Assembly: GCF_036881825.1 (NCBI RefSeq) | Contig: NZ_JBAJMW010000004.1 | Span: forward strand, 1-64,000 | DNA from: Tersicoccus mangrovi | GTDB lineage: Bacteria > Actinomycetota > Actinomycetes > Actinomycetales > Micrococcaceae | Length of the DNA stretch: 64,000 nucleotides | Reading direction: 5' to 3' | Part shown: piece by piece, positions 8,817 to 17,413 of the stretch | How the letters are laid out: every line of letters begins with the position of its first letter | Numbering within the stretch: position 1 is the first letter of the stretch | Notes under the pieces: generated by a model | What the model saw: the letters and a program-made list of their open reading frames with translations, nothing else | Database searches by the model: none | Told to the model about the DNA's origin: nothing | Translations under genes and position numbers: made by a program

Positions 8817-9844
8817 CAGCCACGCTCCCAGAAACTCGGACCCACAGGCTCGTGGAAGTCGCTTTGTGCAACGAGGTAGCCCTGGTCGTCGACCATGATG
8901 GGCAGTTGGGGCAGCGGATGGGACGCCGGCCCGAAGATGACCTTGCACTCCTGCGTCAGGTCGAACGTCGACTGGTGGCACGGGCACAGCAGGTGGTGCG
9001 TGTGCTGCTCGTACAGCGCGACGGGGCAACCGACGTGGGTGCAGATCTTCGAATAGGCCACGATGCCCTCGTAGCCCCAGTTCTCACGCCCGGGGGAGGG
9101 GTTGAGGTCCTCCGGGTTCAGGCGCATCAGGAGCACGACGGCCTTGGCCTTCTGCTCGAGCTTGTCCTCGGCCTCGTTGAGGCCTTCGGGGATCACGTGG
9201 AAGACGGAGCCGATCTGCACGTCCGCCGCCCGGATGGGGGTGCCGTCCGGGTCGCGGGTCAGGCGCACGCCCTTGTTCCACATGGTGTGGCGCAGCGCGT
9301 CGCCCGGCAGCGGCCCGAGGTCGCGGAAGATCGCGATCGCGGGCAGCACGGCCAGCGCACCGGCGCCGATGAGGGTGTTCCGGATGAGCGGCCGGCGAGC
9401 GATGCCGGACTCCTCGAGGATGCCCTTGACGATGCCCTCGGCGTCGCGGCGGTCGGCCTCGGGACGGATGGTGTGCCGTTCCTCGACCCACTCGTGGTCC
9501 GGCATGAGCGTCTTGGCCCAGTGGACCACGCCGATGCCGATGCCGAACATCGCGAACGCCGTGCCGAGCCCGAGCAGCAGGTTCTGCAGCCGGAGCGTGG
9601 CCACGGTGTCGTCGAGCCGGATGAAGAAGTAGCCGAAGAAGAACAGCAGCGTCCCGATGATGGAGACGACGAACAGCAGGGACACCTGCCGTTCGCTGCG
9701 CTTCGCCGCGCGCGGCTGGGTGTCCGACAGGCGCGGACGGTGCGGCGGCAGGCCCGGGTCCGGGTGTGCCAGGTCGTTGGGTCGGCCGTCTGCCGTGGCG
9801 ACTGCGCCGGAGTTGCCCGGGGTGCCGTTGCTACGGTCGCTCAT
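8816..9844 (-). CDS. qcrA: Cytochrome bc1 complex Rieske iron-sulfur subunit
   Basis: 2Fe-2S subunit of the bcc complex. Three membrane helices lie in the first half (near residues 60-85, 90-120 and 180-200), the actinobacterial form rather than the single-helix form. The cluster-binding motifs CTHVGC and CPCHQS are both intact near the C terminus, with the disulfide cysteines. I start it at the ATG of MSDRSNG because GAGGGGG lies 3 nt before it; an upstream in-frame codon four residues earlier lacks this. Overlaps qcrB by one base. Confidence 0.95.
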   Translation of the reverse strand: MSDRSNGTPGNSGAVATADGRPNDLAHPDPGLPPHRPRLSDTQPRAAKRSERQVSLLFVVSIIGTLLFFFGYFFIRLDDTVATLRLQNLLLGLGTAFAMFGIGIGVVHWAKTLMPDHEWVEERHTIRPEADRRDAEGIVKGILEESGIARRPLIRNTLIGAGALAVLPAIAIFRDLGPLPGDALRHTMWNKGVRLTRDPDGTPIRAADVQIGSVFHVIPEGLNEAEDKLEQKAKAVVLLMRLNPEDLNPSPGRENWGYEGIVAYSKICTHVGCPVALYEQHTHHLLCPCHQSTFDLTQECKVIFGPASHPLPQLPIMVDDQGYLVAQSDFHEPVGPSFWERG

Positions 9845-9934
9845 GAGCCCCCTCATTCTTCGTCGTGGTGCTGATGTGTGTCGGGTTCCGATGCGCCGGG
9901 CGGGTCTCCCGCCGCCCGCGCACCGGGGCGGTGC

Positions 9935-10732
9935 TCAGGAGGACCGGGAGGTCAGCCAGATGGTGAAGGCGATGATGACGCCGAGGCCAGCGACCCACGC
10001 GAACAGACCCTCGGACACGGGACCGAGAGAGCCGAGGTCGGCTCCGCCGGGCGAGCCCTGCGCCTCGATGGTCTTGAGGAAGGTGATCAGGTTCCGCTTC
10101 TCGTCGGGCGAGATGTTGGAGTTGTTGAACACCGGCATGTTCTGCGGGCCCGTGACCATGGCCTCGTAGATGTGCTTCTCCGAGACACCCTTCAGCGCCG
10201 GGGCGAACTTGCCCCGGGTCAGGGCGCCACCGGCGGCGGCGGCGTTGTGGCACATGGCGCAGTTGACGCGGAAGACCTCGCCACCCTTGGCGGCGTCGCC
10301 CTTGCTGGTGTCCAGCTGCTCGTCGGTCGGCACGGCCGGGCCGGCGCCCAGGGACGCGACGTAGGCGGCCAGCTGCCGCGTCTGGGTGTCGTCGAACTGG
10401 ACGGGCTTCTTCTGTGCCTGCGGGCCCTGCATCGCCATCGGCATGCGGCCGGTGCCGACCTGGAAGTCGACGCTGGCGGCTCCGACGCCGACGAGGGACG
10501 GGCCGGAGGTGCTGCCCTTGGCGCCCATGCCGTGGCAGGTGGCGCAGTTGGCGATGAAGAGCTTCTGGCCGGTGGTGACGTCCTCGGCCGAGTACGTCTC
10601 CTTCGACTGGGAGGCCTGGGCGGTGTTCGCGGAGCTCGCCGCGGCATACACCGTTCCGGTGATCAGCAGCGCCAGCAGGAGCAGCGCCACTGCCGCGAGC
10701 GGGTGCCTGCGCCGTTGTGCGAGTGACTTCAC
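9935..10732 (-). CDS. qcrC: Cytochrome bc1 complex di-haem cytochrome c subunit
   Basis: Di-haem cytochrome c that replaces a soluble cytochrome c by carrying electrons from the bc1 part directly to the oxidase. An N-terminal membrane anchor (LAAVALLLLALLITGTVYAA) is followed by two haem motifs, CATCH and CAMCH, each in its own domain with a later Met ligand (GRMPMAM, GPQNMPVF). A C-terminal membrane helix ends the protein. I start at GTG 10732 (VKSLAQRRR) because GGAAGAGG lies 9-10 nt upstream and homologues begin at this point. An in-frame extension of 42 codons upstream looks non-coding. Confidence 0.93.
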   Translation of the reverse strand: MKSLAQRRRHPLAAVALLLLALLITGTVYAAASSANTAQASQSKETYSAEDVTTGQKLFIANCATCHGMGAKGSTSGPSLVGVGAASVDFQVGTGRMPMAMQGPQAQKKPVQFDDTQTRQLAAYVASLGAGPAVPTDEQLDTSKGDAAKGGEVFRVNCAMCHNAAAAGGALTRGKFAPALKGVSEKHIYEAMVTGPQNMPVFNNSNISPDEKRNLITFLKTIEAQGSPGGADLGSLGPVSEGLFAWVAGLGVIIAFTIWLTSRSS

Positions 10733-10837
10733 CTGTCCGTACCTCTTCCGTCGTGGTCGTGCGTCGTCACGGGGGCCTGGTTCGGCGCTGTCCGTGCGGG
10801 TCTCGATGGTGCGATGTATCTCGATTGTCGAGAGATC

Positions 10838-10873
10838 TGTGGTCTCATTCTCGTCCACCTCCGGCTGCCGTCA
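10838..10873 (-). promoter_or_regulatory. Possible internal promoter for qcrCAB
   Basis: In the 148-nt gap between ctaE and qcrC the minus strand reads TTGACG, 16 nt, GAGAAT. The -35 match is good and the -10 is fair, so qcrCAB may also be made independently of ctaE. Coordinates are approximate. Confidence 0.3.
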
Positions 10874-10880
10874 AGGCCGC

Positions 10881-11519
10881 CTACTTGAGGAAGTAGATGA
10901 TGAAGAAGAGGGCGATCCACACGACGTCGACGAAGTGCCAGTAGTAGGAGACGACGACGGCGGAGGTCGCTTCGAAGTGGCCGAAGCGCTTGGCGATGAA
11001 GGCACGCCCGATGATGAAGAGGAAGGCGATCAGACCGCCGGTCACGTGCAGACCGTGGAAGCCGGTGGTCAGGTAGAAGGACGAGCCGTACGCGTTCGAG
11101 GAGAGCGAGATGTGCTCGGCCACCAGGTTCGTGTACTCGTAGGCCTGCACCGAGACGAAGATCGCGCCCATGATGAAGGTGAGGATGAACCACTCGACCA
11201 TGCCCCACCGCGCGACGTTCAGCAGGCCGCCGGTCCGCCGCGGCTGCAGGCGCTCCGCGGCGAACACGCCGAACTGGCAGGTCACCGAGCTGAGGACCAG
11301 CACGATCGTGTTGGCCAGGGCGAACGGGACGTTCAGCTTGGCGGTCTCCTCGGCCCACATCTGCGGCGACGTGGAGCGGAGCGTGAAGTACATCGCGAAG
11401 AGGGCCGCGAAGAACATGATCTCGCTGGAGAGCCACACGATCGTCCCCACCGACACCATGTTCGGACGGTTGAGAGCGGGGTGCGCCTGGGGGCTCGGAG
11501 CGTGGGTTGCACTGGTCAC
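10881..11519 (-). CDS. ctaE: Cytochrome c oxidase subunit III
   Basis: Membrane subunit of the aa3 oxidase, 212 aa with five helices (actinobacterial type). Recognisable pieces are VGTIVWLSSEIMFFAALFAM, the acidic-residue helix near FVSVQAYEYTNL, FYLTTGFHGLHVTGG, and the terminal VVSYYWHFVDVVWIALF. The GTG (VTSATHAPS) has no ribosome binding site but lies 6 nt after CATAAT, so it is probably leaderless. First gene of the ctaE-qcrCAB operon. Confidence 0.93.
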   Translation of the reverse strand: MTSATHAPSPQAHPALNRPNMVSVGTIVWLSSEIMFFAALFAMYFTLRSTSPQMWAEETAKLNVPFALANTIVLVLSSVTCQFGVFAAERLQPRRTGGLLNVARWGMVEWFILTFIMGAIFVSVQAYEYTNLVAEHISLSSNAYGSSFYLTTGFHGLHVTGGLIAFLFIIGRAFIAKRFGHFEATSAVVVSYYWHFVDVVWIALFFIIYFLK

Positions 11520-11525
11520 CTTGCC

Positions 11526-11555
11526 ATTATGGCTGGTAAAACCCTGAGCCACCAA
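11526..11555 (-). promoter_or_regulatory. Promoter of ctaE-qcrCAB
   Basis: On the minus strand TTGGTG (11550-11555), an 18-nt spacer, then CATAAT (11526-11531). The GTG of ctaE follows after 6 nt, which puts the transcription start at the start codon. Confidence 0.5.
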
Positions 11556-11709
11556 CGCAACTCGCCCGAACATGGCTCTGACGTGGGACGATACCTCAGA
11601 AATTTTGTCTACGAAGGATAGAAAAGGGGCTCGCGCTAGGATGCGCTCCCAGCGTCCGTCCAGCGACCCGCGAGCGGGCTCGCCGCGGACCCGGCGATAG
11701 GATCGACGC

Positions 11710-12807
11710 GTGAATCCGCAGCCCTCCCGTACGTCCGCCCGCTCGTCCGTCCCTGAGGGGTCCGCGGTGCGGTCGTGGCCGGAGCTGCTGACGGCGCTGC
11801 TCGCAGGCCGGGACCTGACGGCGGCGGAGACCGCGTGGGCCATGGACCGGGTGATGTCCGGTGAGCTCCCTGACGCCGCCGTCGCAGGCTTCCTCGTGGC
11901 GCTCAAGGCCAAGGGCGAGACGGTCGAGGAACTCGCTGGGCTCGTCGAGGCGATGCTCGGGCACGCCAACCGCCTCCCCGTCAGCGGGGACGCCCTGGAC
12001 ATCGTGGGCACCGGGGGAGACCGGCAGAACACCGTCAACATCTCGACGATGGCCGCCCTCGTGTGCGCGGGCGCCGGCACGCCCGTCGTCAAGCACGGCA
12101 ATCGGGCGGCCTCGTCCTCGACCGGCACCGCCGACGTGCTCGAGGCGCTCGGCGTCAATCTGGACCTCTCGGTGGATGATGTCGCCGAGGCGGCCCGCAC
12201 GGTCGGCGTCACCTTCTGCTTCGCCCAGGTGTTCCACCCGTCGATGCGGTTCGCCGCCGGCGCCCGCAAGGCCCTGGGCGTGCCGACGGTGTTCAACTTC
12301 CTCGGTCCGATGACCAACCCGGCGAGGGTCGACGCCTCCGCGATCGGCGTCGCCGACCCGCGGATCGGCCCGCTGATCGCCGGCGTCCTGGCGCGCCGCG
12401 GGAACCGCGCCCTCGTCTTCCACGGCCACGACGGCCTCGACGAGCTGACGACCACGGCGCCCTCGACCGTGTGGGAGGTGCGCGACGGCCGCATCACCGA
12501 GGAGGTGCTGGACCCGCAGGCGCAGCTCGGCATCCCGCGCGCGACGCTGGACGACCTGCGGGGCGGCATGCCGACGCACAACGCCGACGTCGTCCGTTCC
12601 GTCCTCGCCGGCGAGCAGGGTCCCGTGCGCGACGCCGTCGTGCTCAACGCGGCCGCGGGCCTGACCGCGGCCGCCCGCACCGCCGACGGCCCGCTGGCCG
12701 ACCGCCTGGCGTCCGGTCTGGACCGGGCACGCCGCTCCCTGGACGACGGGGACGCCGCGCGGGTGCTCGAGCGCTGGGTGCGCTTCAGCGACGAGCGCGG
12801 CCGCTGA
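11710..12807 (+). CDS. trpD: Anthranilate phosphoribosyltransferase
   Basis: Transfers phosphoribose from PRPP to anthranilate, the second step of tryptophan synthesis. The glycine-rich PRPP/Mg site GTGGDRQNTVNIS is near residue 98, followed by the KHGNRAASSSTGTADVLEAL anthranilate/PRPP region. The second Mg motif is in HDGLDELTT. Length 365 aa with an extra N-terminal 20 residues. TAGGAT at 11698-11703 plus 6 nt leads into the GTG, a leaderless arrangement. It is not with the other trp genes; a solitary trpD beside qcr/cta genes is common in this group. Confidence 0.95.
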   Translation: MNPQPSRTSARSSVPEGSAVRSWPELLTALLAGRDLTAAETAWAMDRVMSGELPDAAVAGFLVALKAKGETVEELAGLVEAMLGHANRLPVSGDALDIVGTGGDRQNTVNISTMAALVCAGAGTPVVKHGNRAASSSTGTADVLEALGVNLDLSVDDVAEAARTVGVTFCFAQVFHPSMRFAAGARKALGVPTVFNFLGPMTNPARVDASAIGVADPRIGPLIAGVLARRGNRALVFHGHDGLDELTTTAPSTVWEVRDGRITEEVLDPQAQLGIPRATLDDLRGGMPTHNADVVRSVLAGEQGPVRDAVVLNAAAGLTAAARTADGPLADRLASGLDRARRSLDDGDAARVLERWVRFSDERGR

Positions 12808-12839
12808 CCGGCACGTTCCTCGGTCGCTGATCTGACACT

Positions 12840-12874
12840 GCCGATCGGCCCTGTGAATCGCAGGGCCGGTCGGC
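12840..12874. terminator. Bidirectional terminator between trpD and the AsnC-type gene
   Basis: A 14-bp stem with one T-G wobble (12840-12853 with 12861-12874) and a 7-nt loop, between convergent genes. Confidence 0.8.
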
Positions 12875-12884
12875 GAGCGTGCGG

Positions 12885-13163
12885 TCAGTCCCCGCCGAGC
12901 GCGAAGGCGGCGTCGAGGTCGTGCTGGGAGTAGGCGCGGAAGGCGATCTGCGTCGTGGTGTCGCGGATCGAGGCGACCTTGGAGAGCCGGTCCGCGATGA
13001 CGCGCTCCAGGTCCTCGTGCCGGCGCACCCGCGCCACGACGATGAGGTCCCAGTCGCCCGTGACGGAGTAGACCTCGCTGATGCCCTCGATCGCGGAGAT
13101 CTCCTCCGCCGTCTCGGGGATGCGGTCCGGCTCGACGGACACGTGGGTGAACGCGGTGATCAC
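12885..13163 (-). CDS. Lrp/AsnC ligand-binding (RAM) domain protein
   Basis: Stand-alone RAM domain of 92 aa with no helix-turn-helix. The fold signature is the beta strand ITAFTHVSVEPDRIPETAEE, then EGISEVYSVTGDWDLIVVAR, and a C-terminal TTTQIAFRAY. In full-length Lrp/AsnC proteins this part binds amino acids and forms octamers. Alone it may modulate a partner or sense an amino acid. The GTG overlaps the upstream DUF3054 stop as GTGA, so both are made from one mRNA. The upstream in-frame region is shadow, not an N-terminal domain. Confidence 0.85.
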   Translation of the reverse strand: MITAFTHVSVEPDRIPETAEEISAIEGISEVYSVTGDWDLIVVARVRRHEDLERVIADRLSKVASIRDTTTQIAFRAYSQHDLDAAFALGGD

Positions 13164-13717
13164 AGCAGGTTCTCCTTCGGAAGCGAACCGGCGCCCCGGC
13201 GGGAGCGTCGGCGGATGAGGGCGACGACGGCACGCCAGCCCAGCAGGAACACGGCCAGGGTGATGGTGGCGACGACGATGAACGACGGGGCGATCCCCGC
13301 GCCGGTGACCGCACGCAGCACCATGCCGCCCGCGACGGCGGCCACCCAGACGACGACGCCGGTGGGCCACACCCGGGTCGGGGCGCGCCACGCACGGATC
13401 AACAGCCACCCGATCGCGGCGCCGGCCAGGAACGGCCACGCCGTCGTGAGGACGCCGAGCACGGCGTCGCCCTCCTGGTGGCTGGCCCGCCCGATCGCCG
13501 CGAAGACGAGGACGAGCACGGCGTCGGCGACAGCGGCACCCGTGGCACTCGTCCCCGGTCGGCGCGTCGCGGGCTTCCGTCCGCCCGACCGGTCGGAGCC
13601 CGGCGTCGATGCCGGGCGGTCGGCGGTGCGGGGGCCGGGCGTGGTGGCCGGCATCGGGCCGTCCGACGGGCCGGTCGAGGACGTGCTGGGGGCGGAGCCG
13701 GAGGAGGTGCTGGACAC
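13160..13717 (-). CDS. DUF3054 family membrane protein
   Basis: Membrane protein of unknown function, 185 aa, with four helices after a disordered Ser/Pro-rich N terminus of about 55 residues. The DUF3054 hallmark is the start of helix 1: VADAVLVLVFAAIGRASH, with the Asp and the GRxSH conserved. The GTG start lies 6 nt after TAGACT (minus strand, 13724-13729), a leaderless arrangement. It is coupled with the small RAM-domain protein downstream. Confidence 0.8.
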   Translation of the reverse strand: MSSTSSGSAPSTSSTGPSDGPMPATTPGPRTADRPASTPGSDRSGGRKPATRRPGTSATGAAVADAVLVLVFAAIGRASHQEGDAVLGVLTTAWPFLAGAAIGWLLIRAWRAPTRVWPTGVVVWVAAVAGGMVLRAVTGAGIAPSFIVVATITLAVFLLGWRAVVALIRRRSRRGAGSLPKENLL

Positions 13718-13799
13718 CCTGCCAGTCTACGAGCCGCGCGTCGGCGACGGCGTCGCTCATCCGGCTCGGGCCCGGACGGCCGGCCGTAGACTCACCGCC

Positions 13800-14807
13800 A
13801 TGGATCCGGCCTTCACGCCTCTGACGCCCGCGGACACGCCCGCCTGGGCGGAACTGACCACCGTGCTGGCCCACGTCGACGGTACCGAGGAGTTCTACTC
13901 GGCCGAGGACCTGGCGGAGGAGCTCACGGAGGACGACGTCGACCCGGCGCGGGACACGTGGGCGCTGCGCGAGACCGACGGGGACGGCCCGCGGATCCTG
14001 GCCGCCGGTCAGGTGCGGGTTCGCTCCGACCTGCTGGACGGCCGGGCGGTGGCGCTGCTGAGCGGCGGTGTGCACCCGGACCGGCGCGGGCAGGGGATCG
14101 GGCGGGCGTTGATGGACGTGATGGAGGACCGTGCCCGGGAGCTGGCGGCCGAGCGTCATCCCGGTGTGCCGGTGCTCCTCCGCAACCCCGGCGGGCTGTC
14201 GACGGACCCGGTCCGCCGCCTCCTGACCCACCGCGACTACCGGCTCAGCCGGTACTTCGTCCAGATGGGACGGGACCTGCCGGAGCCGACGGCACACGCC
14301 CTCGCCCAGCCCATGTCGCCGTCGGCCCGGTCCGGCTACCGCATCGTGCCCTTCCGTGCCGAGCTCTCCGCCGGCGCCCGGGAGGCGCGCAACGCTGCCT
14401 TCGCCGACCACTGGGGGTCGACGGCGATCTCCGAGGCGGAGTGGTCGGCCTTCGCCGAGGCCCGCAGCCTCGTCGCGTCCTGCTCCTTCCTCGCCGTGGG
14501 CGATGACGGGCGCGTGCACTCGTTCTGCCTCGCGCAGGACTGGCAGGACGGCCCCCTCTACCTGGCGCTGATCGGCACGACGCCGGACGCTCGGGGCCTC
14601 GGGCTCGCCCGGGCCTGCATCGCCGCGTCGCTGGACGCGGCAGCGCGGCAGCGCGGGCAGGACGGCAGCCCGCGCTTCGCCGGGGCGACGCTGCACGTCG
14701 ACGCCGACAGTCCCACCGGCGCGACGCGCCTGTACGAGTCGGCGGGGTTCACCGCGATCAAGACCTTCGCGACGTTCACCCGCGAGGTGGATGCGCTGCC
14801 CTTCTGA
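13800..14807 (+). CDS. Tandem GNAT family N-acetyltransferase
   Basis: Two acetyltransferase folds in one chain of 335 aa. The first acetyl-CoA loop is VHPDRRGQGIGRALM (about residues 92-106). The second is the more degenerate TTPDARGLGLARACI, followed by the family's late HVDADS...LYESAGF stretch. Two-domain GNATs of this size include mycothiol synthase, but the resemblance here is not close enough to call that. TAGACT at 13787-13792 plus 7 nt precedes the ATG, so it is probably leaderless. Substrate unknown. Confidence 0.8.
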   Translation: MDPAFTPLTPADTPAWAELTTVLAHVDGTEEFYSAEDLAEELTEDDVDPARDTWALRETDGDGPRILAAGQVRVRSDLLDGRAVALLSGGVHPDRRGQGIGRALMDVMEDRARELAAERHPGVPVLLRNPGGLSTDPVRRLLTHRDYRLSRYFVQMGRDLPEPTAHALAQPMSPSARSGYRIVPFRAELSAGAREARNAAFADHWGSTAISEAEWSAFAEARSLVASCSFLAVGDDGRVHSFCLAQDWQDGPLYLALIGTTPDARGLGLARACIAASLDAAARQRGQDGSPRFAGATLHVDADSPTGATRLYESAGFTAIKTFATFTREVDALPF

Positions 14808-14893
14808 CGCACCCGCGTGGTCGGGGACCCGGCGCCCGGCTCGGGCCGGCCCGCGCCGTCGATCCTGTCGGAGGCGTGTGCCACGCTGAGCGC

Positions 14894-15487
14894 ATGGCCT
14901 CGTCCCGCCCGCCCCGGACCATCTACTACACGGCCGCGACCCTCGACGGCTTCCTCGCCGACGAGCACCACGACCTCGGCTGGCTCCTGCGCCTGGCGCC
15001 GGATCCCGAGCGCACCCCGCCTGGGTTCGACTTCGCCACCTTCTTCGCCGGCGTCGGCGCCATGATGATGGGCGGGAACACCTACCGATGGGTCCACCGG
15101 CACGAGGACCTCGCCGCCCAGCCTCAGCGGTGGACCGACGTCTACGGCACGACGCCGTGTTGGGTGTTCAGCTCGCAGGACCTGCCTCCCGTCGAGGGCG
15201 CGGACATCCGGCCCGTGCGCGGAGCCGTCGCGGACGTCCTCCCGGCGGTCCGCGCCGCGGCCGGGAACCGGGACGTCTGGCTGCTCGGTGGCGGCGACCT
15301 CGTGGGGCAGGTCGACGACGCCGGTGGCCTCGACGAACTGCGGGTGAGCATCGCGCCCGTCACTCTCGGGGCGGGCCGGCCGCTGCTGCCCCGGCGCCTG
15401 GAGCAGCGGCTGACCCTGACCGGCGTCGACACCGACGGGACGTTCGCCTACCTCGCCTACGACGTCGCGCCGCCGGCCGCCGGCTGA
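14894..15487 (+). CDS. Dihydrofolate reductase family protein
   Basis: RibD C-terminal/DHFR-like fold of about 197 aa. Family signs are the N-terminal YYTAATLDGFLAD, the MMMGGNTYRW segment, VWLLGGGDLVGQ (NADPH-binding loop), and ELRVSIAPVTLGAGRPLLP near the end. Such proteins are usually uncharacterised NADPH-dependent reductases rather than true folate enzymes. I start at ATG 14894 (MASSRP), 6 nt after CACGCT. A longer frame from 14876 adds six unconserved residues. Confidence 0.8.
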   Translation: MASSRPPRTIYYTAATLDGFLADEHHDLGWLLRLAPDPERTPPGFDFATFFAGVGAMMMGGNTYRWVHRHEDLAAQPQRWTDVYGTTPCWVFSSQDLPPVEGADIRPVRGAVADVLPAVRAAAGNRDVWLLGGGDLVGQVDDAGGLDELRVSIAPVTLGAGRPLLPRRLEQRLTLTGVDTDGTFAYLAYDVAPPAAG

Positions 15488-15584
15488 TGACAAAGCCGAC
15501 GGCGGCCGGGCTCGCGGCGGAAGAGACGTCGGCATCGGTGGTCGACCCGTGACAGCGATCACCAGCGGTGCCTACGCTGGCGGC

Positions 15585-15857
15585 ATGTGCAGGAACATCC
15601 GGCAACTCCACAACTTCGAACCGGCGGCGACCAGCGACGAGATCCGGGCCGCCGCCCTCCAGTACGTGCGCAAGGTCAGCGGCAGCACCAAGCCGTCGCA
15701 GGCCAACCAGGCCGCCTTCGACGACGCGGTCGAGGAGATCGCCCACATCACGGCGCACCTGCTCGAGCACCTCACAACGAGCGCCCCGCCCAAGAACCGG
15801 GAGGTCGAGGCCGCCAAGGCCCGTGCCCGCAGCGCCCAGCGCTACGGGGCCGCCTGA
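15585..15857 (+). CDS. DUF2277 family protein
   Basis: Small protein (90 aa) of the DUF2277 family, recognised by its start MCRNIRQLHNFEP and the conserved RKVSGSTKPSQANQAAFD. Function unknown. The Cys at position 2 is invariant in the family. The ATG lies 6 nt after TACGCT (15573-15578), which argues for this start and a leaderless message. Its stop overlaps the next start as TGATG, so it is co-translated with the oxidoreductase. Confidence 0.85.
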   Translation: MCRNIRQLHNFEPAATSDEIRAAALQYVRKVSGSTKPSQANQAAFDDAVEEIAHITAHLLEHLTTSAPPKNREVEAAKARARSAQRYGAA

Positions 15858-16969
15858 TGGCCGAGCGTCCGCTGCGCTTCGCCGTCGTCGGCGGAGGCCA
15901 GATCTCCCAGCAGGCCTTCCTGCCCGCCATCGGCCGCACCGACAAGGCGGAGTTCACCGCCCTCGTGTCCGGTGACCCGGAGAAGCGGGACCAGCTGGCC
16001 CGTGAGCACGGCGTCACTGCCTGGGACTACAGCCAGTACGGCGAGCTGCTCGCGTCGGGCACCGTCGACGCGGTCTACGTCGCGACCCCCGTGTTCCGGC
16101 ACCGGGAGTTCGCCGTCCCGGCCCTGGAAGCGGGCATCCACGCACTCGTCGAGAAGCCGTTCGAGGTCAGCGCGGAGGCCGCGCAGGCGGTGATCGACGC
16201 CGCCGGCCGCGGGGGAGCGACCCTCATGGTCGCCTACCGGCTGCACCAGGAACCGGGCACGGTCGCCCTGATGGAAGCGGTGCGCGACGGCGTGATCGGC
16301 GACCCGCGCTACTTCACGAGCGCCTTCTCCCAGGACATCGACGAGCGCAACCACCGTGGCAGCAACGGTTTCTGGGGCGGCCCGGTCGCGGACATGGGCA
16401 CGTACCCCCTCAATCAGGTGCGCACCCTGTTCGGCGCCGAGCCGATCCGCGTCAGCGCGCACGGCGTGCGCACCCCCGGTCGGTCCTTCGACTTCGAAGA
16501 CACGGTGGCCGTGGCCCTCACGTTCCCGGGGGAGCGCGTCGCCCAGTTCACGGTCTCCTACGCCACCGCCTCGACCCAGAACTTCACGCTCGCGGGGAGC
16601 GCGGGTGCCATCACGTCGGCCGTCTGCTACGAGTGGGGTGACGACGTCGCGATCAGCTGGACCGTGACCGACGCGGACGGCGAGTCCGACGAGCACCGCC
16701 ACGATCCGGTCGACCAGTTCGCCGGCCAGATCGACTACTTCGTGGACTGCATTCGCAGCGGAACCGAGCCCGAGCCCTCTGGCGAGGAGGGACTGCTCGA
16801 CGTGCTGGCCCTCAAGGCGATCGAGGAGTCGCTGACGACGGGCCGCCCGGTGGACCTGCCGGCACGGGAACGGTCCCGTCGTCTGAGCAGCGATCAGGTG
16901 CGGGCGATCGCTGCGCCCCGCAAGCCGGCCGACGACGACCTCACCTCCGTCATCACGCAGAATCCGTGA
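15857..16969 (+). CDS. Gfo/Idh/MocA family oxidoreductase
   Basis: NAD(P)-dependent sugar or polyol dehydrogenase family, 370 aa. The Rossmann fold begins RFAVVGGGQISQQAFLPAI. The conserved nicotinamide-ring motif is VEKPFE (near residue 97), and the C-terminal beta sheet domain contains the GGPVADMGTYPLNQVR helix with the usual GG..D.G.Y. Preferred substrate cannot be read from sequence. Overlaps the DUF2277 gene by one base, and is followed after 6 nt by a small TfoX-like gene, so these three are likely co-transcribed. Confidence 0.88.
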   Translation: MAERPLRFAVVGGGQISQQAFLPAIGRTDKAEFTALVSGDPEKRDQLAREHGVTAWDYSQYGELLASGTVDAVYVATPVFRHREFAVPALEAGIHALVEKPFEVSAEAAQAVIDAAGRGGATLMVAYRLHQEPGTVALMEAVRDGVIGDPRYFTSAFSQDIDERNHRGSNGFWGGPVADMGTYPLNQVRTLFGAEPIRVSAHGVRTPGRSFDFEDTVAVALTFPGERVAQFTVSYATASTQNFTLAGSAGAITSAVCYEWGDDVAISWTVTDADGESDEHRHDPVDQFAGQIDYFVDCIRSGTEPEPSGEEGLLDVLALKAIEESLTTGRPVDLPARERSRRLSSDQVRAIAAPRKPADDDLTSVITQNP

Positions 16970-16975
16970 CCGGCC

Positions 16976-17383
16976 GTGGGAGCGGGGGCTGAGCTCTTCG
17001 AACGGATCGCCGTCGACGTCACGACCGGACCCGGGGTCACACGGGGGCGGATGTTCCACGCTCCCGACCTGCGGGTGCACGGCAAGGTGTTCGCCTTCGT
17101 CGGCCGCGACGGGCGGCTGATCGTCAAGCTCCCACCCGCTCGGGTGCGGCAGATCCTCGCCGCGGGGCAGGGCGACCTGGTGGAGCTGGGCGGCCACAGG
17201 ATGCGCGAATGGGTCGGCCTGCCCGGTGCGGCCGACGGCGATGCTCTCGCCTCCGACGGTGCCGACGGTACGGCTGACGACGGTGCGGCCGGGGGACCGG
17301 ACATCGATGCCGCGGTCGAGCCGCGCTGGCGCGCGGCGGTCGACGACGCCTGCGCCTACGTCCGCAGCCTCCAGGAGCCATGA
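16976..17383 (+). CDS. TfoX/Sxy N-terminal domain-like protein
   Basis: About 135 aa. The stretch GRMFHAPDLRVHGKVFAF plus GRLIVKLPPARVRQILAAG matches the TfoX/Sxy N-terminal fold as found alone in many actinobacteria, where it has no known competence role. A 30-residue low-complexity Ala/Asp/Gly insert separates it from the C-terminal helix. GTG start 6 nt after the preceding gene, with no clear ribosome binding site. Function unknown. Confidence 0.65.
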   Translation: MGAGAELFERIAVDVTTGPGVTRGRMFHAPDLRVHGKVFAFVGRDGRLIVKLPPARVRQILAAGQGDLVELGGHRMREWVGLPGAADGDALASDGADGTADDGAAGGPDIDAAVEPRWRAAVDDACAYVRSLQEP

Positions 17384-17413
17384 CCGCCGGCCGATCGCCG
17401 CTACGCTTCCCGG

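Noticed and set aside
9935..10858. A longer qcrC starting at GTG 10858
   Set aside because: The 42 extra residues are not like the family, GGAGG directly abuts that GTG, and GTG 10732 has a properly spaced ribosome binding site.
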